DNA of 34,008 nucleotides from Candidatus Caenarcanales bacterium (GTDB lineage: Bacteria > Cyanobacteriota > Vampirovibrionia > Caenarcaniphilales > Caenarcanaceae): assembly GCA_030065015.1 (NCBI GenBank), contig JASJDU010000009.1, positions 1 through 34,008 of the forward strand. Reading direction: 5' to 3'. This document shows, piece after piece, positions 25,718 to 32,710 of this stretch. Every line of letters begins with the position of its first letter. Position 1 is the stretch's first letter. A program made the position numbers and the translations under genes. The notes under the pieces were generated by a model. It did not search any database. It was not told where the DNA came from and saw nothing but the letters and a program-made list of their open reading frames with translations.

Positions 25718-26545
25718 ATGGTCAATAACTTTAAGCTGTTAATACTTCTTATTGCTTTATCAAGCTTGTTTCTGTTTGTAGGCTACTCTTTAGGCGGACA
25801 AACAGGTTTGGTTATTTCATTAATATTCGCTGTTGCAACTCAAGGCATAGCCTTTTGGAATAGCGACAAGATTGCTCTTTCCATGAATCAAGCTCAAGAA
25901 GTTTCTAAAGAAGAAGCTCCGAAGCTATTTGAAATTACTGAAAAACTGTCGGAGAAAGCTGGCTTACCAATGCCAAAAGTTTACATAACTCCAGAAAGGT
26001 TGCCAAATGCCTTTGCAACAGGAAGAGACCCTGAACACTCAGCTGTTGCGGTTACACAAGGATTGTTAAGTAACTTAGATGAGGCTGAGCTTGAGGGTGT
26101 TATAGCGCATGAATTAGGACATATAAAAAATAGAGATGTCTTTATATCAACAATTGCTGCAATCTTGGCTAGCGCGATTTCAATGCTCGCACAATTTTCT
26201 TACTTCTTAGGGGGAGATCGTGAAAGAGGCGGAATGCTTCCGTTTATTGTTTCTCTTGTAGTTGCTCCTTTTGCAGCAATGATAATCCAAATGGCTATTT
26301 CTCGTTCGAGAGAATATTTAGCTGATTCAACTGCCGTAGAAATAACCGGAAATCCAAATGGTTTAGCCAGTGCTTTAAATAAATTAGAACAAATATCTAA
26401 AGCCGGTCACCAACCAGACTCATTAAAACCTGCATTTAGCTCTTTATACATAGCAAATCCATTTTCGGGAGATTTTTTCAGTAGCCTTCTCAACACTCAC
26501 CCACCAATTCCCAAAAGAATAGAAAAAATTATGGGAAATTTTTAG
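25718..26545 (+). CDS. htpX: membrane zinc metalloprotease HtpX
   Basis: This inner-membrane M48 protease takes part in quality control of misfolded membrane proteins. The 275-residue protein has two N-terminal membrane helices and the zinc motif H131-E132-LG-H135 in GVIAHELGHIKNRD. The third ligand, E199, is in SRSREYLADSTAVEITG. Two further hydrophobic segments lie between them (about 145-165 and 180-196). The ending THPPIPKRIEKI is the usual HtpX C terminus. AGGAG precedes the ATG at long spacing. Followed by a MarR-type gene 108 bases on. Confidence 0.93.
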   Translation: MVNNFKLLILLIALSSLFLFVGYSLGGQTGLVISLIFAVATQGIAFWNSDKIALSMNQAQEVSKEEAPKLFEITEKLSEKAGLPMPKVYITPERLPNAFATGRDPEHSAVAVTQGLLSNLDEAELEGVIAHELGHIKNRDVFISTIAAILASAISMLAQFSYFLGGDRERGGMLPFIVSLVVAPFAAMIIQMAISRSREYLADSTAVEITGNPNGLASALNKLEQISKAGHQPDSLKPAFSSLYIANPFSGDFFSSLLNTHPPIPKRIEKIMGNF

Positions 26546-26609
26546 TTTTGTTATTAATTATTGATTTCAATACTTAAATAAATTAAAAACTTTTAAAATT
26601 ATAGCCCTG

Positions 26610-26634
26610 TATAAGTACTGCAAGGTGTAACTTG
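26610..26634 (+). promoter_or_regulatory. possible promoter and operator of the MarR gene
   Basis: TATAAG (26610-26615) could be a -10 box. CAAGGTGTAACTTG (26621-26634) is an imperfect palindrome with CAAG/CTTG arms at about the expected transcription start. MarR proteins often repress themselves from such a site. Weak evidence. Confidence 0.28.
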
Positions 26635-26653
26635 AAAAACTATTGAGGGTGCT

Positions 26654-27136
26654 ATGGACTTGTTAAAAGAAATGGAGGAACTTGCCTTTGCAAGTAGACT
26701 CAAAAGATTAAGTGATCGTCTGATGCAAGATGTAGCACAGCTTTATAAAGCTTATGAGATTGATTTTGAGTCTCGTTGGTTTCCGATATTTTACTTATTG
26801 AAAGATGGTGAATCCCGTTCAATAGTTGATATTGCAAAAGAAATTGGTGTATCTCATCCAGCGGTGAATCAACTTTCAAACGAAATGCTTGAAAGAGGCC
26901 TGATTATTTCTGAAAAAAACCAAAAAGATAAAAGAAAAAGATTTTTGAGAATTTCTAAAAAAGGTCAATCGGTAATTACTCAGCTGGAGATTCTCTGGTG
27001 TGAAATTTCAGTGTGTATGAATAGATTTTTAGGAAAAGATAAAAAAATTATTTTCAGGATTCTCAATAATCTAGAAGCTCAACTGGATGAGGAGAGTATT
27101 CAAAGTAGAGTTACAAAAACTTTAAATGAAAAATAG
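26654..27136 (+). CDS. MarR-family transcriptional regulator
   Basis: The 160-residue protein is a winged-helix dimeric regulator. An N-terminal dimerisation helix is followed by the wHTH: SIVDIAKEIGVSHPAVNQLS as recognition region, MLERGLIISEKNQKDKRKRF as wing with the usual D-x-R turn (DKRKR), and a C-terminal helix. MarR members respond to small ligands or oxidants and usually repress nearby genes. GAGGG five bases before the ATG is a good ribosome binding site. No divergent partner is present; the target may be itself or a distant gene. Confidence 0.85.
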   Translation: MDLLKEMEELAFASRLKRLSDRLMQDVAQLYKAYEIDFESRWFPIFYLLKDGESRSIVDIAKEIGVSHPAVNQLSNEMLERGLIISEKNQKDKRKRFLRISKKGQSVITQLEILWCEISVCMNRFLGKDKKIIFRILNNLEAQLDEESIQSRVTKTLNEK

Positions 27137-27153
27137 AAATTATGTGTTTATCT

Positions 27154-27224
27154 CAAAAGTTAAGTAAATGTAATGAATTCGGATTTTGTGTAAACTGTTG
27201 AATTTTATAATTGCTTAACTTTTG
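27154..27224. repeat. 11-bp inverted repeat in the gap after marR
   Basis: CAAAAGTTAAG (27154-27164) and CTTAACTTTTG (27214-27224) are perfect reverse complements 49 bases apart. They share TCAAAAGTTAA with the element terminus at the window edges, so they may be a decayed relative. They lie in a 293-base gap that otherwise shows only the leader motif at 27395-27409. Confidence 0.35.
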
Positions 27225-27394
27225 CGTTTCGTCCTAAAATTCAATATTAGGTAGGCACTTACATGATAAAAAGCTTATACACCCCTTGTATTCTCGATGA
27301 ATATTGACTAAGAACCCACACAAATTTGCTTTATCCTGTTTTACATATAATTAATCTGTAAGTTGTCTACCCAAAGTTATCAAGACTATAAGAG

Positions 27395-27409
27395 CTACAT
27401 ATTGCTTCT
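27395..27409 (+). promoter_or_regulatory. leader motif shared with the gene at 201
   Basis: CTACATATTGCTTCT, 14 of 15 identical to 187-201. It ends 20 bases before TTG 27430 and 41 before ATG 27451. It occurs upstream of a gene whose protein is unrelated in sequence to that of 201-2036, so the shared DNA is not explained by gene duplication. Confidence 0.3.
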
Positions 27410-27429
27410 CAAAGCATTAAAAAGTACCA

Positions 27430-28551
27430 TTGCGTACACACGTACTGTTGATGGTTATGGGGATTATTGGAGTAGGCAAAAGGCCTAGAAGTGTTTTTCA
27501 CCGTGCATTAAGAGTATTCAATAACTCTAAAATGACTAGGACGGCGACTCGGGTAACAGGCTTCAAAGTTGCAGTTCCAAAAGATTCTCCAACTTTGCCT
27601 AAGGTCTTGGAATTACTTGGATATAGACCAAATCAAGATGGAACAGTCTTTTCAAATGTAAGGACCGTTGTAGAGCTTGTCCATAAATTACCAGATGCTC
27701 TTTATTCTAAAATTATAGGAATAATAACTAATAAAGAACCACTTTCACCTAATAATAATTCTAGACTTCAAGTGTCAACTCAAGCTCCAATAGGAGACTT
27801 TCCAAAAGATGTCCTAGGATCATCATCAACATATGCAGATCACTTAGCCACTCAGTTATCAATAGATGATGTGAGAATCTTATTAAAAGATCAGATTGGG
27901 TTTAGTTTGAATTCTTATTATTATGTTCCGGGAAGCGATCAAAATGGTAATTTTTGGGTTTTAACACTTGCAGGTAAATTTTCTATTAATGCTTTTGTGA
28001 AAGGTATCACAGAAAGTGAGATACAAGAGGTAATTAATAATGAAAGCCAACAATTCACAGAAAATAATCCTAGAAATCTTACTTCATCCAATTTAGATCC
28101 CTATTTGCTTGATGTAGAGCATATCGCTATGTCTATTCAATTTAATGATCTTAAGAACTCTATGAGAGAAATTAGTAAAATGGAGAATGTATATGTTGCT
28201 AAGCCTAATGCAAATTACTTTCAAAAAGAAAGAATTCAAAAAAGAATAGATGAATTAGGTTTGAATAACCAAATTAGTGCTGACATAGTAGATCTTGACC
28301 TCTGTAAGCAGCTTGGACTGTATGTTGATATAGCTCCATCTGGGCAAGTGGTTTATCAAGCCTTTATTATTACATCTGAAGGCTTAGCTATAGAACTTAT
28401 TTCTTTAACTGGTAAAGAAATAATAAAAGGACAAAGCAAATTTTCTGCAAATAATGGGAAAGCTGCAAATGTATCAATAGGAGAATTAAGGAAAGAATTG
28501 CGAAATGACAACTCAGCTCATGCAAATGCTTCTAGCAAAGCTAACGGCTGA
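27430..28551 (+). CDS. unrecognised soluble protein
   Basis: The frame gives 373 residues from TTG 27430, or 366 from ATG 27451; neither has a clear ribosome binding site. After a short hydrophobic, then basic start (GVGKRPRSVFHRALRVF) the protein is mixed alpha/beta with no membrane helix. It includes a hydrophobic strand pair late in the sequence (VYQAFIITSEGLAIELISLT) and an Asn/Ser/Ala-rich tail. No family is recognised. Codon use looks like the neighbours and the long open frame supports a real gene. It shares its leader motif with the duplicated-domain protein at 201. Its last 39 bases overlap the end of the convergent MYG1-like gene. Confidence 0.6.
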   Translation: MRTHVLLMVMGIIGVGKRPRSVFHRALRVFNNSKMTRTATRVTGFKVAVPKDSPTLPKVLELLGYRPNQDGTVFSNVRTVVELVHKLPDALYSKIIGIITNKEPLSPNNNSRLQVSTQAPIGDFPKDVLGSSSTYADHLATQLSIDDVRILLKDQIGFSLNSYYYVPGSDQNGNFWVLTLAGKFSINAFVKGITESEIQEVINNESQQFTENNPRNLTSSNLDPYLLDVEHIAMSIQFNDLKNSMREISKMENVYVAKPNANYFQKERIQKRIDELGLNNQISADIVDLDLCKQLGLYVDIAPSGQVVYQAFIITSEGLAIELISLTGKEIIKGQSKFSANNGKAANVSIGELRKELRNDNSAHANASSKANG

Positions 28552-29346
28552 ATCTTTAGTTTTAAAAATTGCAATGAATCTGGCTTTATGAGCGAATACT
28601 AAATCTTTATTATTGATTTTTTCCGGAAGGGGATAGCGTTTGCTATCGATGCTCAATATTTGCCATCCTTGTGGATTGGGCATAACCGCAAACCTGATTA
28701 AAGGATTACCAAAATCGTCGGCATATTTTCTAGAACGCTCTTTCCAAACACTGCAATATTCACTAAAAATCGCAAAACTCTTATGAAATTCGCCTTGTTT
28801 CCATATCATCTCTGATCTGAATTGACCTTCGGCTTTATATTTTTCGTTTAATAAAACTTCTATTGCAACTTCAATAGCTTTGAAAAACTGCTTTTGTTGT
28901 AACTCATGATCATTCGGATCTCTGTTAAATCCTCCAATTACTTGAGAAATCGTTCTAATGCAGTAAGTTAAATCTTCTATTTCTTTCAGAATGTTATCAG
29001 TGTTTTTATCGATAGCATCAATTCCTCTAATCAAGTTCTCATAAATTTTGTTGGTTATTCTTTGATCCGTAATCCATTTATTTTTATACTCATTCCAGAC
29101 CAATCCTGCTGAGGCGGGTAAAGCCATATCTTGATGATGATCGAAGTTGTTTTTGGGGGCTTCAAACTTTTCTCCAACATCAATTACAACTATCTCCGAA
29201 TCGTTATGTGCATAGTCTATTAACTCTTTATCTCTAGATCTAGTTACTTCAATGTCTTTGTATATTATCTTTAATAAAGCGCATGCAAAAACCTCATCAG
29301 CGTGAAAAGTTCCAGAGTGGGTGAGTATTTTGAGAACTTGTGACAA
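28513..29346 (-). CDS. MYG1-family (UPF0160) putative exonuclease
   Basis: The 277-residue protein matches the MYG1/GAMM1 family, related to DHH phosphoesterases. ILTHSGTFHADEVFACALLK holds the first metal-binding His/Asp set. VVIDVGEKFEAPKNNFDHHQ gives the next Asp and the DHH-like motif. The C-terminal region has GWQILSI and FVAHKARFIAIFKT-like strands of the family. Eukaryotic MYG1 is a 3'-5' RNA exonuclease; the bacterial role is little studied. The start is a TTG at 29346, the only candidate near the conserved N terminus. Converges on and overlaps the unknown gene at 27430. Confidence 0.82.
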   Translation of the reverse strand: MSQVLKILTHSGTFHADEVFACALLKIIYKDIEVTRSRDKELIDYAHNDSEIVVIDVGEKFEAPKNNFDHHQDMALPASAGLVWNEYKNKWITDQRITNKIYENLIRGIDAIDKNTDNILKEIEDLTYCIRTISQVIGGFNRDPNDHELQQKQFFKAIEVAIEVLLNEKYKAEGQFRSEMIWKQGEFHKSFAIFSEYCSVWKERSRKYADDFGNPLIRFAVMPNPQGWQILSIDSKRYPLPEKINNKDLVFAHKARFIAIFKTKDSAVSFARSICMS

Positions 29347-29435
29347 TTCTAAAGATTTGTTGTTAGGTAATTGGAGGACTTATTCTAACCCAACAATAAG
29401 GATGCTATTGAAAAGTTTGGCTAAACAATCTCGGA

Positions 29436-29640
29436 TTACGCAAAAGCATTAAACACATCAATCAATTTTTGAATTGTTCTTAATCTATCTAATTTAGTAC
29501 CGGAGATAAAAGTGTTTGAAAGCATAAATTGTGTAATTAATGGTGAAGCTCCACTTTTAATGAACTGTGATGGGTTTTTAGAAGAAGATTCTACAAACCT
29601 AACAATTTGTTCTGAAGTATAGTACTTGGGTTCAAATACA
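29436..29640 (-). pseudogene. out-of-frame continuation of the gene at 29591
   Basis: After a TAG near 29640 a -1 frame stays open for about 67 codons to TAA at 29436-29438. It reads VFEPKYYTSEQIVRFVESSS and goes on to LDRLRTIQKLIDVFNAFA. Codon use is normal and there is no usable start codon at its beginning. It overlaps the last 16 or so codons of the gene upstream. The simplest reading is that one base has been lost, and the intact protein had about 207 residues. No typical slippery heptamer is seen in the overlap. A sequencing error is possible. Confidence 0.55.
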
Positions 29641-30058
29641 TTCTAGATAAAGCGAAATAAGGTTTTGCCTGAGCAGTTTGCTGAGGAAATTCAACTCCAG
29701 GATTTTGCTCCTGAATTTTTGAAAAAACCAAATTCTGAATTTGGCCAGTTGCCCGAATTTCAGGAATTGTTAAACTTCTTACTTTAGCTCCAGTAGAGTT
29801 TTTTGTACCAAGAAGTTTGTGTTGAGATAAAATTCCATCAATTTCATCCGGTGATATTACAAAGATCTCTCTGGTATTGATGTTGACCGTGATTCTATGT
29901 CGACTATTAATAATCTTTTGAGTGGATTGTTTTGAAACATTAACTGCTAAATTGCTTTCATTTTTCAACTGTTTTGGGTTGAGAATCTTTTTATGTTGAT
30001 GCCGGACACTTTTGGGTTGGGTGCATAATACAATTCTTCTTAATGGTTCTATAGGCAT
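29591..30058 (-). CDS. unrecognised protein, probably truncated by frameshift
   Basis: The 155-residue product is very basic at the N terminus (KSVRHQHKKILNPKQLKN), with no signal peptide or membrane helix. A central part alternates strands and helices (RHRITVNINTREIFVISPDE). I do not recognise it. The frame ends at 29591, but coding-like sequence goes on in the -1 frame to 29436, so the true protein was probably about 50 residues longer. The ATG at 30058 lacks a clear ribosome binding site. The upstream gap contains the solo element end at 30158. Confidence 0.5.
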   Translation of the reverse strand: MPIEPLRRIVLCTQPKSVRHQHKKILNPKQLKNESNLAVNVSKQSTQKIINSRHRITVNINTREIFVISPDEIDGILSQHKLLGTKNSTGAKVRSLTIPEIRATGQIQNLVFSKIQEQNPGVEFPQQTAQAKPYFALSRMYLNPSTILQNKLLGL

Positions 30059-30157
30059 TGCTTTAACAAATTTCGTTAGTAACTTAAAATGAGAATTAGT
30101 AAAAAAGTATAGAGAAAGATAAATGCTTGGTTAATACAAATTCTGCATTTCTTCAAC

Positions 30158-30183
30158 CGCAACATCAAAAGTTAAATGCAACC
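30158..30183 (+). repeat. solo 26-bp copy of the element terminus
   Basis: Twenty-six bases starting CGCAACATCAAAAGTTAAAT are identical to 33951-33976 and to the reverse complement of 90-115. The match starts at the same base in all three copies, then diverges here after base 26. That pattern fits a terminal inverted repeat whose internal flank differs between the two ends, or a solo remnant. It is in the gap between two minus-strand genes. Confidence 0.6.
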
Positions 30184-30231
30184 ATTGGCTATGAATGTAT
30201 TAACTAAGTAAGCTAAATACTTTGAGAACAA

Positions 30232-30387
30232 TTAAGGTACGAATTTGTCTGCACATAGGAACCCTAAGGTGATAGACAAAACAATAAGAGAGCCCATTAA
30301 TTTGGGTGGTGCTGGTACCGGAATATCAAACCACCGGCAAGTTCCGCCAATCAAGAAACCCATTAAAATTCCAATAACTTCATTCAT
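30232..30387 (-). CDS. XapX-like mini membrane protein (second of pair)
   Basis: This 51-residue protein has two membrane helices around a Pro-rich turn: NEVIGILMGFLIGG, then FDIPVPAPPKLMG, then SLIVLSITLGFL. It aligns with its upstream neighbour (30389-30589) through PAPP, GS, VLSITLG. Both resemble the XapX domain (DUF1427), tiny membrane proteins of unknown function. The upstream stop and this ATG are one base apart (TAAGATG), so translation is probably coupled, with AAGGTGG further upstream. Likely reads with the TPR gene as one operon. Confidence 0.75.
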   Translation of the reverse strand: MNEVIGILMGFLIGGTCRWFDIPVPAPPKLMGSLIVLSITLGFLCADKFVP

Positions 30388-30388
30388 C

Positions 30389-30589
30389 TTATTTTGATTC
30401 CACCTTTTCTGATTTTTGCTTATTTAGATAATTATCTATGAGCATATAACCGAGAGTAATTGAAAGCACCAAAACCGAGCCTAAAATCATCGGTGGCGCT
30501 GGTAGCGGTAGAGATGCAAACTTACAAACTATTCCAATTGAAAAACCAATTAATAATCCTAGAAGCGATTTAATTTGACTATCTTTCAT
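30389..30589 (-). CDS. XapX-like small membrane protein (first of pair)
   Basis: The 66-residue protein has two membrane helices (IKSLLGLLIGFSIGIVCKF and MILGSVLVLSITLGYMLI) around LPLPAPP, the XapX/DUF1427 pattern, with a charged tail (KQKSEKVESK). The ATG lies inside the last codons of the TPR gene (11-base overlap), so translation is coupled to it. The C-terminal neighbour is a paralogue. A pair of two-helix proteins could form a heteromeric membrane assembly; function unknown. Confidence 0.75.
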   Translation of the reverse strand: MKDSQIKSLLGLLIGFSIGIVCKFASLPLPAPPMILGSVLVLSITLGYMLIDNYLNKQKSEKVESK

Positions 30590-31394
30590 TCTTTAATTCT
30601 CTGTTTTTACTGGATTTAATCCTTAAGTACTGACTTAAATATTGGATTCTTTGAGATATTAAGTCTAAATCTATTGAATTAATATCGTTTGAATTAGTTC
30701 CAGAGTACAACTCCTTAGCACGAGTTAGGTCTGATTTTGACTGCTTGTAATTTCCATCTTTCATTTCAATTAAGGCTTTTTCATAAAATAAATCTGCATC
30801 ATCATTACTTAAATCTATTGCTTTCGAATAGTCTTGAAGGGACTCCTTGGTATTGCCTATTAAGCTTTCAATTCCTGCTCTTGTTGCATAATTGTCAGCT
30901 TTAACCGGTTCTAATTCTATTGCTTTACTCAAATCCTTTAGAGCGCTCTTATAATCTCCAAGTTGTTGTAAAACACTAGCTCTTGCAGAATAATTGAGTT
31001 CATCACTTGGATCAATCTCTATCGCTTTAGAATAATCTTCATAAGCTCCAAGGAAATTGCCCATCTTTATCTTCAAAAGACCTCTAAATCCGTAATACCA
31101 ACTGTTTTGTGGCATTAACTCGATAGCAGTTGTGTAATCTTTTAGAGCAGCTTCGTAGTTCCTATTTTTTTCTTGTAAATTACCTCTTATTGAATATAAG
31201 CTGGGTTCTTGGGGGTTATCTGTTATAGCTTTATTTAAGTCTTTAATTGCTCCTTCAAAGTCTTTAGCATCAATTTTTGCTTGTGCATTTAGTAAATGGT
31301 AATCAAGAGAAATATCTTCTGCACAAACAATCAAAGAAGGAAAAATAATGGAAGCAAAAATAAGACGAAGAAAAAACCTGGAAATGCAACTCAT
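30579..31394 (-). CDS. secreted TPR-repeat protein
   Basis: The 271-residue protein has a signal peptide (FFLRLIFASIIFPSLIVCA) and then six consecutive 34-residue tetratricopeptide repeats (about 29-232). Each ends in a motif like ALKDYTTAIELMP, AYEDYSKAIEIDP or ALKDLSKAIELEP. TPR arrays bind other proteins or peptides, here probably in the periplasm. A short basic tail follows. It is the first gene of a tight three-gene unit with the two XapX-like membrane proteins, so it may be their soluble partner. Terminator at 31488-31530 lies upstream, separating it from nrdB. Confidence 0.82.
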   Translation of the reverse strand: MSCISRFFLRLIFASIIFPSLIVCAEDISLDYHLLNAQAKIDAKDFEGAIKDLNKAITDNPQEPSLYSIRGNLQEKNRNYEAALKDYTTAIELMPQNSWYYGFRGLLKIKMGNFLGAYEDYSKAIEIDPSDELNYSARASVLQQLGDYKSALKDLSKAIELEPVKADNYATRAGIESLIGNTKESLQDYSKAIDLSNDDADLFYEKALIEMKDGNYKQSKSDLTRAKELYSGTNSNDINSIDLDLISQRIQYLSQYLRIKSSKNRELKNER

Positions 31395-31487
31395 ATTCGT
31401 TAATGTGAAATTAAGTTTAACTATTCTCTATATTCTACATTCTTATTACTTACATCCGTGAAATATTGAAACCACAATGAAATCATA

Positions 31488-31530
31488 AAAAAAGAAGACC
31501 TTATCGATGGTATTTGAGGTCTTCTTTTTT
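31488..31530. terminator. rho-independent terminator after nrdB (works on either strand)
   Basis: AAAAAAGAAGACCT pairs over 14 bases with AGGTCTTCTTTTTT around a 15-base loop, giving a strong stem with T-runs on both strands. It lies 20 bases after the nrdB stop. Confidence 0.85.
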
Positions 31531-31550
31531 ACGAAATTGCTTTTTAGCTT

Positions 31551-32519
31551 TTACACTCTTGACTCGTAAGAGGTTGGTGTTGCTTCAAAGAAGCTCACTA
31601 ATTCAGGTAGATCTGTTTGTGTTGCAAGCCAAGGAGCTGGATTTGCAACTCGATAAATAGGATCCATCTTTAGAGCACCCATTCTTCTGTCAGCAATATA
31701 TTGGCAATATTGCAAGTAATAATTTTTATTGAGTCCTAAAATGCCCTCTGGCATAGCTACTTCGGCATAATTAGATTCTAATTCAACGGCTTGCTTCATA
31801 ATTGCTACTAGTTCAGCTTGAAGATCATCCGTTATTAAATTAGGGTTATCCTTTATCATCTGCCTCATTGCCTGCATTCCAAAGCCTAGATGAACAGTTT
31901 CATCTCTCAGAATATATTGGAATAAAGAAGCAATACCTTTGAGAAGTTGGCGTCTACCGAAGCTTAAGCCAATTAGAAAGCCTGAGAAGAAATAAAGACC
32001 TTCCATTATTGCGTAAAACCCGAAGAGATTTTTAAATAATTCCCTTTCGGAGATTTCCTGTTTACTCATGATGTCAGTTGTAAATTGCTCTTCAAAAGAG
32101 GCCTTTGCACCAATTTCGGGAATCGTTTTAAACATATCAAAAATTTCTTGTCTGTCTAGCCCCAAGGAATCAATAATATATAAAAAGGTTACAGTATGAT
32201 TTGCTTCTTCATAGGCTTGTCTCAAGAGATAAAGCTTATACTCTGGGTTGTTTATATGTTTATATAAGGCATGTGTAATATTGTTAGCAACCAAGCTTTC
32301 GGCGGTACAGAAGAAACCCAACATATATTTAATATAATGTTTTTCCATATCGGAAAGCTTTGTCTCGTACTCTTGTTTATCTTGTGCTAACGAAATTTCT
32401 TTGGGAAACCAAGAGTTTGAACATCCTTGTTGATACAGTCTATATGCAAAAGATGGTTTAGCATCTTTCAATTCAAAAGGTCCTAAAGCTTTCTTTTCAT
32501 CATCTAAAACTGGACTCAT
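31551..32519 (-). CDS. nrdB: ribonucleotide reductase small subunit, class Ic-like
   Basis: The R2 subunit makes the radical that drives reduction of ribonucleotides to deoxyribonucleotides. Metal ligands (numbered from 32519) are E74 in TAESLVANN, E105 and H108 in YEEANHTVTF, E173 in IMEGLYFF, and E207 and H210 in RDETVHLGFG. The radical Tyr position, four after H108, is F112. Together with overall similarity to the Chlamydia protein this marks class Ic, which uses a Mn/Fe site and not a Tyr radical. AAGGAG five bases before ATG 32519 gives the start; the frame extends to 32564 (ATG) and 32573 (TTG). nrdA is not in the window. Followed by a strong terminator. Confidence 0.92.
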   Translation of the reverse strand: MSPVLDDEKKALGPFELKDAKPSFAYRLYQQGCSNSWFPKEISLAQDKQEYETKLSDMEKHYIKYMLGFFCTAESLVANNITHALYKHINNPEYKLYLLRQAYEEANHTVTFLYIIDSLGLDRQEIFDMFKTIPEIGAKASFEEQFTTDIMSKQEISERELFKNLFGFYAIMEGLYFFSGFLIGLSFGRRQLLKGIASLFQYILRDETVHLGFGMQAMRQMIKDNPNLITDDLQAELVAIMKQAVELESNYAEVAMPEGILGLNKNYYLQYCQYIADRRMGALKMDPIYRVANPAPWLATQTDLPELVSFFEATPTSYESRV

Positions 32520-32710
32520 TAAATCTCCTTCATTACGGCTTTGATTATTTATGGAATTACTCATATTTAACAAATATTATGAGGTTCTATGTAAATTGTA
32601 ACTAGGCACAAGTAAAAAGAAAGAATAAATATTTTTTCATTGAATATAGACACAACTCACTAGGAGAGCAAACTCAACAAAAGTATAGTGAAAGCAATTG
32701 TAAAAACAGC

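Noticed and set aside
29591-29645. Programmed -1 frameshift in the gene at 29591
   Set aside because: No slippery heptamer or strong downstream hairpin in the 54-base overlap; a plain indel is simpler.
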